Below, one piece after another: positions 17,731 to 26,133 of a stretch of DNA of 64,000 bases. Below the pieces are notes generated by a model, which was given only the letters and a program-made list of their open reading frames with translations, was not told where the DNA came from and made no database searches. Positions within the stretch are counted from its first letter, which is position 1. Each line of letters starts with the position of its first letter. The position numbers were made by a program, and so were the translations under genes. This stretch comes from Stappia sp. ES.058 (GTDB lineage: Bacteria; Pseudomonadota; Alphaproteobacteria; Rhizobiales; Stappiaceae), in contig NZ_LT629784.1 of assembly GCF_900105595.1 (NCBI RefSeq), positions 3,688,501-3,752,500 of the forward strand, read 5' to 3'.

Positions 17731-19758
17731 ATGAGCGAGCCGACGAAGAGCCAGCCGACAACCAGCAACGCTGATCGCCCGGCGGCGACCCGGGACCGGC
17801 CATGGATCTTTCGCACCTATGCCGGTCATTCGACAGCGCGTGAGTCGAACAGGCTCTATCGCAGCAATCTCGCCAAGGGACAGACCGGACTGTCCGTCGC
17901 TTTCGATCTCCCCACGCAAACGGGCTACGACCCCGATCATGCGCTGTCGCGCGGCGAGGTCGGAAAAGTCGGTGTTCCCGTTGCCCATCTTGGCGACATG
18001 CGCGCGCTCTTCGCCGACATTCCGCTGGAGAAGATGAACACCTCCATGACGATCAACGCGACGGCGCCCTGGCTGCTTGCGCTTTATGCCGCCGCCGCCG
18101 ACGAACAAGGGGCGGACCGCGCGCTCCTGACCGGCACGACGCAGAACGACATCGTCAAGGAATACCTGTCGCGTGGCACCTATGTGTTTCCGCCCGCGCC
18201 CTCGCTGCGGCTGACGCGCGACGTCATTGCCTGGACCTACGAGGCGATGCCGAAGTGGAACCCGATGAACGTGTGTTCCTACCACCTGCAGGAGGCCGGC
18301 GCGACGCCGGTGCAGGAGCTCTCCTTCGCGCTGGCGACCGCCGTCGCGATCCTCGATGAGGTAAGGGCCAGCGGCGCGATCCCGCCAGCGGATTTTCCCA
18401 GGGCGGTCGGGCGGATTTCCTTCTTCGTCAACGCCGGCATGCGCTTCATCACCGAAATCTGCAAGATGCGCGCCTTTGCCGAACTGTGGGACGAGATCTG
18501 CCGCAGCCGCTACGGCGTGGAAGACGAGCGCTACCGCCGCTTCCGCTACGGCGTTCAGGTCAACTCGCTCGGGCTGACCGAACAGCAACCGGAAAACAAC
18601 GTCTACCGCATTCTGATCGAGGCGCTGGCGGTGGTGCTCTCCAAGAACGCGCGCGCCCGCGCGGTGCAATTGCCCGCCTGGAACGAGGCGCTCGGCCTGC
18701 CGCGCCCCTTCGACCAGCAATGGTCGCTGCGCATTCAACAGATCCTCGCCTATGAAACCGATCTTCTGGAACACGCCGATATTTTCGATGGATCCGAGGT
18801 GATCACCGCAAAGGTCGAAGCCCTGAAGGACGAAGCCCGCGCCGAGCTTGCCCGGATCGACGACATGGGCGGCGCCATCGCGGCCGTGGAATCGAGCTAC
18901 ATGAAACAGGCGCTCGTCGCTTCAAACGCCGAACGCCTCGCGGCGATCGAATCGGGCGAACAGGTCGTCGTCGGCGTGAACAAGTTTACCGAGAGCGAGC
19001 CGTCGCCTTTGGCGACCGGCGAGGACGGCGGCATTCTCACCGTGTCCGAACATGTCGAGGCGGAAGCCATCGACGCGCTCAAGGCCTGGCGCGAAGCCCG
19101 CGACGATGGCGCTGTCGAAAAGGCCGTCGCCGACCTCAAGCAGGCCGCAAGCAAGGGACGCAACATCATGGAACCCTCGATCGCGGCGGCCAAGGCCGGC
19201 GTCACCACCGGCGAATGGGGGGCGGCGCTGCGCGAGGTCTTCGGCGAATACCGCGCGCCCACCGGGGTGGGCAAAGCGGCACGGGCCGATGCCGACGATC
19301 TGGCCGAGGTGCGCGCGTCCGTCGACGCGGTCTCGGCGAAGCTCGGCCGCCGGCTCAAGTTCCTGGTCGGCAAGCCCGGTCTCGACGGCCATTCCAACGG
19401 CGCGGAACAGATCGCGGTGCGCGCCCGCGACTGCGGCATGGAAGTGGTCTATGAGGGCATTCGCCTGACGCCGTCGCAGATCGTCAACGCGGCACTGGAA
19501 GAAGACGTCCACGTCATCGGCCTGTCGATCCTGTCGGGCTCGCATCTGGCGCTGGTGCGCGACGTGATGGAGCGGCTGCGCAGCGAGGGCATCGACGACA
19601 TTCCGCTGATCGTCGGCGGCATCATCCCGGACGAGGACGCCGCCCAGTTGAAAGCCATGGGCGTCGCCGCCGTCTACACGCCGAAAAACTTCCAGCTCAC
19701 CGACATCATGCGCGAGGTCGCGCAGATCGTCGGCACCCGCGCGGAAGCCGCAGCGTAA
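17731..19758 (+). CDS. ecm: Ethylmalonyl-CoA mutase (coenzyme B12-dependent)
   Basis: Converts (2R)-ethylmalonyl-CoA to methylsuccinyl-CoA with adenosylcobalamin. The 675-residue protein has the mutase barrel (TYAGHSTARESNRLYR, GLSVAFDLPTQTGYDPDH, MTINATAPWLLALY). The C-terminal B12 domain has D552-x-H554-x-x-G557 in LDGHSNG, the base-off His-on signature. The barrel and B12 domain in one roughly 670-residue chain, plus the ccr neighbour, point to Ecm (MeaA) rather than methylmalonyl-CoA mutase. GAGGA lies just before the ATG. Expression is probably coordinated with the divergent ccr. Confidence 0.94.
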   Translation: MSEPTKSQPTTSNADRPAATRDRPWIFRTYAGHSTARESNRLYRSNLAKGQTGLSVAFDLPTQTGYDPDHALSRGEVGKVGVPVAHLGDMRALFADIPLEKMNTSMTINATAPWLLALYAAAADEQGADRALLTGTTQNDIVKEYLSRGTYVFPPAPSLRLTRDVIAWTYEAMPKWNPMNVCSYHLQEAGATPVQELSFALATAVAILDEVRASGAIPPADFPRAVGRISFFVNAGMRFITEICKMRAFAELWDEICRSRYGVEDERYRRFRYGVQVNSLGLTEQQPENNVYRILIEALAVVLSKNARARAVQLPAWNEALGLPRPFDQQWSLRIQQILAYETDLLEHADIFDGSEVITAKVEALKDEARAELARIDDMGGAIAAVESSYMKQALVASNAERLAAIESGEQVVVGVNKFTESEPSPLATGEDGGILTVSEHVEAEAIDALKAWREARDDGAVEKAVADLKQAASKGRNIMEPSIAAAKAGVTTGEWGAALREVFGEYRAPTGVGKAARADADDLAEVRASVDAVSAKLGRRLKFLVGKPGLDGHSNGAEQIAVRARDCGMEVVYEGIRLTPSQIVNAALEEDVHVIGLSILSGSHLALVRDVMERLRSEGIDDIPLIVGGIIPDEDAAQLKAMGVAAVYTPKNFQLTDIMREVAQIVGTRAEAAA

Positions 19759-19767
19759 CGAAGCCGG

Positions 19768-20469
19768 TCAGTCGGCAGCGCCGAGAAGGCGCGCCGACGT
19801 GTCCTCATGCAAAGCGTTCGCGGAAATCTTCGCGAATGCCTCACGCCAGCCGCCCGCAAGCTCTGGCAGGGCCGACAACTGCGCGGCCCGTGCCGGGTCG
19901 ATCCGCTTGGTGAGGCGCGCGCGCGTGACCTCAAGCACGGTCCATTGCGGACAGGGGCGTTCGATAAGGTCCATCGCATCGCCGACAGCAACGCGACCTG
20001 TCTCCAGCACGCGATAATACCAGCCGGTGCGCCCCGTCTTCTGAAACGCCGCCGCCATGTCGTCGCGGCCGCGATGCGCGTTCAGCTTCCAGCAGGGCTG
20101 GCGGCCCTGGCAGATCTGCACCCGCGACGTCCCGAGGCGGAAGATATCGCCGATACAAACGCGGTCTTCGGTCAGACCAAAGGTGGAGAGGTTCTCACCG
20201 AAAGCGGCAGGCTTCGTGCCCGCCGGCAGATACCCTTCCGCAATCCAGGTCGCATAATGATCGGCCGCATAGTGATGCAGCGCCTTGTCCGCCCCGCCAT
20301 GAACCGTGCGGTCGGCCTGCGCATCGACGACAAGCCCCTCGAAACCAATCTCGACGGCTTCGACGACGGCCTGCTTGGCTATGGCGGACGGTGATCTGCC
20401 CTCCCAGCGATCGGCGACGGCGCCGGCAAACAGCCCCTCCACGCGCGCTTCGATTTGTTCGTGGCTCAT
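19768..20469 (-). CDS. MOSC domain protein (YiiM type)
   Basis: A 233-residue MOSC protein. Landmarks are GFEGLVVDAQADRTVHGGADKALHHYAADHY, the FGENLSTFGLTEDRVCIGDIF strand pair and the conserved cysteine in QICQGRQPCWKLN. A C-terminal helical tail is typical of YiiM/mARC-like members, which bind molybdenum cofactor and can reduce N-hydroxylated compounds. The start codon overlaps the stop of the MarR gene (ATGA, 20466-20469), so the two are translationally coupled. It converges with ecm, 9 bp apart. The physiological substrate is unknown. Confidence 0.88.
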   Translation of the reverse strand: MSHEQIEARVEGLFAGAVADRWEGRSPSAIAKQAVVEAVEIGFEGLVVDAQADRTVHGGADKALHHYAADHYATWIAEGYLPAGTKPAAFGENLSTFGLTEDRVCIGDIFRLGTSRVQICQGRQPCWKLNAHRGRDDMAAAFQKTGRTGWYYRVLETGRVAVGDAMDLIERPCPQWTVLEVTRARLTKRIDPARAAQLSALPELAGGWREAFAKISANALHEDTSARLLGAAD

Positions 20470-21008
20470 GCGGGCTCCTGTTCGTGGCAGATTTGCGTGG
20501 TTTCGTCGGTCTCCAGCGGCAGGGACAGAAGCGAACAGAACCCCCCTTCGTCACCCGGCCGGAAGTGCAGGCAGTTGCGGCAGATGCCGAAGGGCTTGTT
20601 GCCGCCGGCCCGCACCGCGCGACGAAGGAGGCCTTCCAGGTCGTTGGCAAGCGCCAGAAGATCCGGCTCGCGGATCTCGAACAAGGCCTCGGCGAGCGGC
20701 CCGGACCGCGAAGCCTCGCGCAGCCCGGCGTCCGTGACCCGGTAGGAAATCGATCGCTTGTCGGCCGTCGACCGCTCTTCGGCCACAAACCCCTTGCGCG
20801 CCAGGCTCTTGAGCGTCTGGGAAACCGTCCCCCGTGTGTTGCCGAGATAGTCGGCAACGACGGAGGGGCTGCGCGAAAAGCTGTTTGCCCGTACGAGATA
20901 ATCGAGCGCCGCGCGCTGCGCCGGATTGATGTCGGCCTCCCAGTCGGCGCCGGCGTCGAGCCTGGCCAGACGATTTACGAGGCTGCGGATACGGTCGGTG
21001 GTTATCAT
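20466..21008 (-). CDS. MarR-type regulator with a four-cysteine tail
   Basis: A 180-residue winged-helix protein: helices up to about residue 45, DNA-binding part SPSVVADYLGNTRGTVSQTLKSL, wing AEERSTADKRSISYRVT. An unusual C-terminal C-X2-C-X11-C-X15-C array (CRNC ... FC ... IC, residues about 149-175) could hold zinc or an Fe-S cluster. It precedes and overlaps the MOSC gene. Its start lies directly below a perfect inverted repeat that straddles a TATAAT box, so autorepression is likely. A redox or metal signal read through the cysteines is inference. The start ATG has no clear Shine-Dalgarno sequence. Confidence 0.85.
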   Translation of the reverse strand: MITTDRIRSLVNRLARLDAGADWEADINPAQRAALDYLVRANSFSRSPSVVADYLGNTRGTVSQTLKSLARKGFVAEERSTADKRSISYRVTDAGLREASRSGPLAEALFEIREPDLLALANDLEGLLRRAVRAGGNKPFGICRNCLHFRPGDEGGFCSLLSLPLETDETTQICHEQEPA

Positions 21009-21018
21009 GGCTTTTTAT

Positions 21019-21057
21019 ATCGAGTCGAAATTATATGTGCAATAGTTTCGACTCAAT
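21019..21057. promoter_or_regulatory. Operator and promoter of the MarR-MOSC unit
   Basis: GAGTCGAAA (21022-21030) and TTTCGACTC (21046-21054) are perfect inverted arms, extendable to 12 bp each with one mismatch. The 15-bp spacer begins inside a perfect TATAAT on the minus strand (21030-21035), so a bound regulator would cover the -10 box of the marR promoter. Each arm also contains a GANTC sequence, the CcrM methylation site of alphaproteobacteria. It lies between marR and the exported-protein gene and may control both. Confidence 0.7.
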
Positions 21058-21829
21058 ACTATCAAGGTGACGCACAACACATCACCTGAGGACCTTGCCA
21101 TGATCCAACCTGCACTCATCGCCGCACTCGCAGCCTTCTTTTCCGCCAACGCCGCCCATGCAGGCGGCATGCACGCGGCCAACAGACAGGAGGCCATCCA
21201 CACGCCGAAGGCTCGACCGAGGTGGCGGCCTTCGACATTCTCGCCGCCCACGTCCATCGGGATGGCCGCGTCGTCACGTTTCACATGACCACTGCCGGGG
21301 CCGCCGGAACAGTCACCCCAGATCCCTTGGGCGACCTCGCCGGCGCGCCGATCCATAGCTACGTCTGGCCGACCTCGCTTGATCCCGCGACCGTCGGCTT
21401 CGAGACCGGCAGCGGTATTCTGGCGCTGGCCGCAACCAGCCATCCGGATTTCGATGACACGCCGCTGTTCGATGAAAACCGCGATGGTGATCCCGCGAAC
21501 GACGGGGCGGACTGGCACAGCCACTGGGTCGTCCTGACGGCAGACGAAGGCTGCCCCGAAGGCGCGCTGGGCGTGCGCAACATCCCCGATGGCGCAACAC
21601 CCCGGCTGCCCGCGACCTGGCCCGGCCTCCCGCTCTATATCGACAGCCCCGGATATAGCCCACTGTTTGACGGGCCGGAGATTTCGGTGAGCGTTCCCCT
21701 GGCAGCCACCGCTGCTCCGGCCGGAACCGCATACGACGGAGTCACCGCAGCGCTTCGGGTTCATGCCAGCGTGCATGCTCCGCTTCTCTGCGTGGAAGAC
21801 GTCTTCGACGTCGCCTCGGGCGATCTCAG

Positions 21830-21872
21830 CCTGCCTCTGGGCGGATGCAGTAGCCCCTCGCCCAGAGGCAGG
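21830..21872. repeat. Perfect 14-bp inverted repeat
   Basis: CCTGCCTCTGGGCG (21830-21843) and its exact complement (21859-21872) flank a 15-base loop. It lies at the 3' end of the frameshifted exported-protein gene. There is no T-run on either side, so it is not a classical terminator, though it could stabilise a 3' end. Confidence 0.7.
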
Positions 21873-21943
21873 AAACACGGACGGCGGGCCGACGCAGCCT
21901 GCCGTGGCATCTCGGGCCAGGCGCAACGCAAGACGGACAAACG

Positions 21944-21975
21944 AAAACGGCACCCGACAAATCTGCCGGGTGCCG
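21944..21975 (-). terminator. Intrinsic terminator of the GH25 gene
   Basis: On the minus strand a perfect 9-bp stem (CGGCACCCG with CGGGTGCCG, loop of ten) is followed by TTTTCGTTT. It lies 58 bp past the stop of the muramidase gene at 22034, in the right orientation for it. Confidence 0.8.
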
Positions 21976-22033
21976 CGATAATTGGCTCTTTTGGCCGGAC
22001 GACCGATGAAGCAAACGCTCCACCCGCTCAGCC

Positions 22034-22756
22034 CTAGCCCTTCAACTCGCCCTTCAGCCATTTGCGCCACTGCGAACGCGTGCCGAAGAAGACGTTGCGG
22101 TCGACGTTGCCCTTGATGCCGTCGACCCGGCCGGTCGCGGTGTACTGCCAGAACACCCAGTCGGTGCGCTTTTCGTACTTGCGGTCCGGGTGGCTTGCGA
22201 CCGAGCGCAGCCAGAAATCGTAGCTGTTCTTGGCCCCGACCAGACGGTCGCGATGAAAATCGACCGAGGAATAGATCACAGGCCGCTTGCCGTAGTGACG
22301 CTCCACCGCCTCGAGGAACTTGCGCATATCGCGAATAACCTCGGGCCGCGCCGGACGGTCGCGACAAGTCTTGGAGTAGGCGTTCCACTCCATGTCGAGC
22401 ACGGGCGGCAGCGCATCGGGGTCGTTCGGCACATTCTCGATGAACCAGGCAATCTGGTCCTCGACCGGGCGGCAGAAATAATAGAAATGATACGCCCCGC
22501 GCGGGACGCCGGCGGCCTTGGCCGCGTACCAGTTCTCAAGAAACTTCGGATCGAGATAATCGCCGCCCTCGGTCGCCTTGATGAAGGCGAACTCCGTTCC
22601 GGCCTGCCTGACCCGCATCCAGTCGATATCGCCCTGATAGCGGGCGACGTCGATACCGTGGATCGCAAAATCCTCCGGTGTCGGGTCCGGAAAGTCGAAC
22701 GCCGCACAGGCGGCGAGGGACAAGGCACAAATCAGGGATAACACGCGCGCCAGCAT
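22034..22756 (-). CDS. GH25 muramidase-like lipoprotein
   Basis: A 240-residue exported lysozyme-family protein. The signal peptide ends in a lipobox (SLAAC, Cys about residue 17). The GH25 barrel shows IHGIDVARYQGDIDW, FAFIKATEGGDYLDPKF, GAYHFYYF and the catalytic DMEWN, with the final WQYTATGRVDGI strand. It would cut the glycan backbone of peptidoglycan from the outer-membrane or periplasmic face. The gene stands alone with its own terminator. The 5' leader includes a GC-rich hairpin at 22781-22799 (CCGGGCC, five bases, GGCCCGG). Confidence 0.9.
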   Translation of the reverse strand: MLARVLSLICALSLAACAAFDFPDPTPEDFAIHGIDVARYQGDIDWMRVRQAGTEFAFIKATEGGDYLDPKFLENWYAAKAAGVPRGAYHFYYFCRPVEDQIAWFIENVPNDPDALPPVLDMEWNAYSKTCRDRPARPEVIRDMRKFLEAVERHYGKRPVIYSSVDFHRDRLVGAKNSYDFWLRSVASHPDRKYEKRTDWVFWQYTATGRVDGIKGNVDRNVFFGTRSQWRKWLKGELKG

Positions 22757-22942
22757 CGCTCTCTCTTCGGTCCACGAGAGCCGGGCCGCACAGGCCCGGT
22801 CTCTTCCCCTCCAACCAGGGGCGACCGTATGGCCAAACCGTTAAGGAACGGCTTACCAAGCGGGAGGAGCGAAATTGCGGTGGGCCGCGCCTTTCGGCGC
22901 GACCTCACGCGATTGTGATCGCAAACCGGCGTTCGGACAGCT

Positions 22943-23380
22943 TCAGTCGGCGGCAGGAACGCGCAGGACCTGACCGGGATAGATCTTGTCAGGATGCGAC
23001 AGCATCGGCTTGTTGGCCTCGAAGATCGCCATGTATTTGGAACCGTCGCCATAGGTCTTGGTCGCCACGGCCCAAAGCGTGTCACCCGTCTCCACGGTGT
23101 GGAACGTCGCTTCCGCGACGGCGTCTGCCACCGCGATTTCCTCTTCGACCTTGGCCACACCAAGCACGTTTCCAACCGCCAGGATGAGCTTTTCGCGCGC
23201 TTCCTGGGTGGGCGCTGCGCCGGCGATCTTCACCGTGTCGCCGGAAACCTCGACCTTGACGTCGCCGTCGAGACCAAGGGCGGCCACTTCCTTTTCGATC
23301 GCCTCGGCGGCGGTCGCCTCGGGGTCGTCGCTGCCAAAGAGCGACTTGCCCGCGTCTTTCACGAAATCGAAAAAGCCCAT
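22943..23380 (-). CDS. BON-LysM protein (Kbp/YgaU type)
   Basis: A 145-residue soluble protein starting MGFFDFVKDAGKSLFG. A BON domain covers about residues 20-90 (VKVEVSGDTVKIAGAAPTQE) and a LysM domain about residues 94-143 (HTVETGDTLWAVATKTYGDG ... PGQVLRVP). This is the architecture of E. coli Kbp/YgaU, a cytoplasmic potassium-binding protein; no signal peptide is seen here either. It is a single gene. A TrkH potassium transporter lies about 8 kb away, but no direct link can be shown. Confidence 0.9.
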   Translation of the reverse strand: MGFFDFVKDAGKSLFGSDDPEATAAEAIEKEVAALGLDGDVKVEVSGDTVKIAGAAPTQEAREKLILAVGNVLGVAKVEEEIAVADAVAEATFHTVETGDTLWAVATKTYGDGSKYMAIFEANKPMLSHPDKIYPGQVLRVPAAD

Positions 23381-23618
23381 ACCACAACCCCTTACCCTGC
23401 CGGTCGGTTCATCCGCCGGACCATCCTCGCTCCGTCACGCACAAGATACACGCGCGGACGGATCCTTTATCGCGGCGGCGACCGCATCCGGCAAGCGAAT
23501 TGGGCGGCGGCGGCGATCGGCCCGCACGCCCCGCTTGGCGCTTGCATCGCCGCGCCGGGACTGGCATGTCGGCAACGAACCCTTCGTCTTCCCGACCCGC
23601 GCGCGAGCGAATTCCGTC

Positions 23619-24422
23619 ATGACCGACCATCTGACCGTCGCCACCTGGAACATCAACTCGGTGCGCCTGCGCATGCCGATCGTGGAAAAGCTCATTCTGG
23701 ACGAGGGGCCGGATATCATCTGCCTTCAGGAGACCAAGTGTCCGGACGGGAACTTCCCGTTCGCCCCGCTGCGCAAGCTTGGCTACGAACACATCGCGAT
23801 CAACGGGCAGAAGGGCTATCACGGCGTGGCGACGATCTCGCGCCGGCCGTTCCTGTCGCAGGAGAAGATCGACTATTGCGCCAAGGGCGACAGCCGCCAT
23901 GTCTGCGTCGATGTCGACTTCGCCGGCTCGCGGTTTTCGCTGCACAATTTCTATGTTCCCGCCGGCGGCGACGAGCCAGACCCGGAGATCAACGACAAGT
24001 TCGCGCACAAGCTCGCGTTCCTCGACGAGATGGGCGAGCGCTTCGCGTCCCTCGAGGGATCGCAGATGATCGTCGGCGATCTCAACATCGCGCCCTATGA
24101 GCACGATGTCTGGTCGCACAAGAAGCTCTTGAAGGTCGTCAGCCACACACCGCGCGAGTGCGAACTGCTGGAAGCGGTGCGCGCCGCCGGCGGGCTCACC
24201 GACGTGATGCGCAATTTCGTGCCGCCGGAGGAAAAGCTCTACACTTGGTGGAGCTACCGCGCCAAGGACTGGTCGGCCGCCGACAAGGGCCGTCGCCTCG
24301 ATCACGTGTGGACATCACCGGATGTTGCCGCTGCGGCAACGCGCATGGAGGTGCTGCGTGCCGCACGCGGCTGGGAAAAGCCCTCCGATCACGCACCGGT
24401 GCTGACGCGGCTTCAGGCCTGA
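23619..24422 (+). CDS. xth: Exodeoxyribonuclease III
   Basis: AP endonuclease/3'-5' exonuclease of base-excision repair. The 267-residue protein has the EEP-family motifs in order: TWNINSVRLR, CLQETK (metal-binding Glu), YHGVATISR, IVGDLNIAP (Asp/Asn), RRLDHVW and the catalytic SDHAPV. Start ATG at 23619 gives the family's usual N-terminus (MTDHLTVATWN); the frame is open far upstream but without features. It converges with the quinone oxidoreductase gene, 12 bp away. Confidence 0.95.
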   Translation: MTDHLTVATWNINSVRLRMPIVEKLILDEGPDIICLQETKCPDGNFPFAPLRKLGYEHIAINGQKGYHGVATISRRPFLSQEKIDYCAKGDSRHVCVDVDFAGSRFSLHNFYVPAGGDEPDPEINDKFAHKLAFLDEMGERFASLEGSQMIVGDLNIAPYEHDVWSHKKLLKVVSHTPRECELLEAVRAAGGLTDVMRNFVPPEEKLYTWWSYRAKDWSAADKGRRLDHVWTSPDVAAAATRMEVLRAARGWEKPSDHAPVLTRLQA

Positions 24423-24434
24423 GCCGCACCCGGC

Positions 24435-25409
24435 CTACGGCCGGATGATCACCTTGCCCTGCACCTTGCGGTCGGCCAACTGGCGCAGCGCCGAAGTCGT
24501 CTCGTCCAGCGAAAACACCCCGTGAATATGCGGGCGAATGCGCCCCTCGCCGATCCAGGCGAGCAATTGCGCCATGTTGTCGCGATGCTCGTCCGGCTCC
24601 CGGACGATGGCCTCCCCCCAGAAGACGCCGAGAACGTCGCACCCCTTGAGAAGAACCAAATTGAGCGGAAGCTTCGGAATGTCACCGGCGGCAAAGCCGA
24701 TCACCAAGTAGCGCCCGCGCCAGCCGGTGGCGCGCAGGGCCGCCTCGGTGTAGGCACCGCCGACCGGATCGTAGACCACATCGACGCCACAGCCGTCGGT
24801 CAGGTCCTTTAGCCGGGTCTTGAGATCTTCCTCAGCGTAATTGACGAGGTCGTCGGCGCCACGCCCGCGGGCCAGTTCCAGCTTTTCCGCGCTTGAGGCG
24901 CAGGCGATCACCCGCGCGCCCATCGCCTTGGCGATCTCGACCGCAGCGAGCCCGACGCCGCCGGACGCACCGAGCACCGCCACCGTCTCACCCGCCTGCA
25001 GGTTTGCACGATCCCGGAAAGCATGCAGCGTCGTACCATAAGTGACGGTCAGGCCGGCCGCGTCGTCTTCGCCGACCTCATCGGGCAGCGCCACGAGATC
25101 GTCCTCGGTCGCAATGACCGCCTCGCGCACCGCGCCCCATTTGACGTATCCCATGACACGGTCGCCCGGCTCGAACAGCTCGACGCCCTCACCGACGGCC
25201 TTCACCGTTCCGGCGAATTCCGCACCGGGTGAAAACGGCGGTTCGGGGCGAAACTGGTATTTGCCCTCGATGATCAACGTATCGAAGAAATTGAGCGCGG
25301 CAGCACCCACCTGAACCAGAACCTCTCCCGGCGCCGGAGCCGGCTCCTCGACATCCGCGATCACCAGGTTCTCCGGCGGTCCGAGCCGCTCGCACACGAC
25401 AGCTTTCAC
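24435..25409 (-). CDS. NADPH:quinone oxidoreductase (MDR family)
   Basis: A 324-residue zinc-independent medium-chain reductase. The N-terminal GroES-like part contains VQVGAAALNFFDTLIIEGKY and PGAEFAGTVKAVG. The Rossmann fold has VAVLGASGGVGLAAVEIAKAMGA, and a late YTEAALRATGWRGRYLVIGFAAG segment follows. Such enzymes reduce quinones or enoyl compounds with NADPH; the true substrate is uncertain. It is divergent from the RNA methyltransferase gene, with a 166-bp gap between. It lacks the zinc-binding cysteines of alcohol dehydrogenases. Confidence 0.88.
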   Translation of the reverse strand: MKAVVCERLGPPENLVIADVEEPAPAPGEVLVQVGAAALNFFDTLIIEGKYQFRPEPPFSPGAEFAGTVKAVGEGVELFEPGDRVMGYVKWGAVREAVIATEDDLVALPDEVGEDDAAGLTVTYGTTLHAFRDRANLQAGETVAVLGASGGVGLAAVEIAKAMGARVIACASSAEKLELARGRGADDLVNYAEEDLKTRLKDLTDGCGVDVVYDPVGGAYTEAALRATGWRGRYLVIGFAAGDIPKLPLNLVLLKGCDVLGVFWGEAIVREPDEHRDNMAQLLAWIGEGRIRPHIHGVFSLDETTSALRQLADRKVQGKVIIRP

Positions 25410-25575
25410 GTTCTTGCCCCCATCTTGCGCACATGATGCACCTTGCGCATCCGCAGTCCCCGGATTTCGCTAGCACGGACACACCCTCGTTAAAAGATGC
25501 AATACCCCGCATGCTTGCCTTGGCGGGATCTGAAGGGTATTCCCGGGCACCGGTTTCAATCCACAGGCAGGTCAC

Positions 25576-26124
25576 ATGCGCGGTTATTTCGCCGTCGGCG
25601 CGGAAGGCATTTCCAAACCGATGAACCTTGGCAATCTCATGCGCTCGGCACACGCCTTCGGTGCGAGCTTCTTCTTCACCGTCGATGCGGACAAGAAAAT
25701 TCGCAAGGCGCCCCCTTCCGATACATCGAAGAGCACGGGCCATCTGCCGCTGTTTCACTGGGATAGCCTCGACGATATCGACTTGCCACGGGGGTGCCAG
25801 CTTGTCGGCGTCGAGCTCACCGACGAGTCCGTCGACCTCCCGAGCTTCATGCATCCGCTGCAAGCGGCCTATGTCCTGGGCCCCGAACGCGGGTCGCTTT
25901 CGCCGGAGATGCGGGCGCGCTGCGCGCATCTGATCAAGATCCCGACGAAGTTCTGCCTGAACATCGCGATCGCCGGTGCCATCGTTCTCTATGACCGGCA
26001 TCGGGTTCACGGCCAATATGCGGATCGACCGGTGTCCGCGGGCGGCCCGAAGACACCGCGCACCGCCCACAAGCATGGCGGGCCGATCATGCGCACCGAC
26101 CGCAAGATACCGGGCTGGGAGTAA
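25576..26124 (+). CDS. SpoU/TrmH-family RNA methyltransferase
   Basis: A 182-residue SPOUT enzyme that would 2'-O-methylate an RNA with SAM. It has the N-terminal MNLGNLMRSAHAFGAS (the Asn and Arg of motif 1), AAYVLGPERGSLS (motif 2) and KIPTKFCLNIAIAGAIVLYDR (motif 3, the knot). A basic, Gly/His-rich tail follows (GGPKTPRTAHKHGG). Length fits minimal SPOUT proteins. RNA target unknown; tRNA is most likely. It converges with holA, 9 bp apart. Confidence 0.9.
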   Translation: MRGYFAVGAEGISKPMNLGNLMRSAHAFGASFFFTVDADKKIRKAPPSDTSKSTGHLPLFHWDSLDDIDLPRGCQLVGVELTDESVDLPSFMHPLQAAYVLGPERGSLSPEMRARCAHLIKIPTKFCLNIAIAGAIVLYDRHRVHGQYADRPVSAGGPKTPRTAHKHGGPIMRTDRKIPGWE

Positions 26125-26133
26125 ACGCCCGGA

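Larger units (their letters stand above)
21100..22037 (+). pseudogene. Frameshifted exported protein of unknown function
   Basis: The ATG at 21100 (after GAGGA) begins a good signal peptide, MIQPALIAALAAFFSANAAHA, but this frame soon degenerates into an Arg/Pro-rich sequence. The continuation (AEGSTEVAAFDILAAHVHRDGR and onward, with DFDDTPLFDENRDG, NDGADWHSHWVVL and GCPEGALGVRN) is open in another frame from about 21183 to 22037. A one-base indel near 21195-21210 would join them. The last 60 codons, past about 21845, look non-coding: they cross a strong hairpin and the terminator of the next gene. Either a recent pseudogene or a sequencing error. I do not recognise the family. It faces away from the MarR gene and shares its operator region. 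Confidence 0.6.

Noticed and set aside
22781..22799. GC-rich hairpin upstream of the GH25 gene as a terminator
   Set aside because: Perfect 7-bp stem but no T-run in either direction; probably only leader structure.
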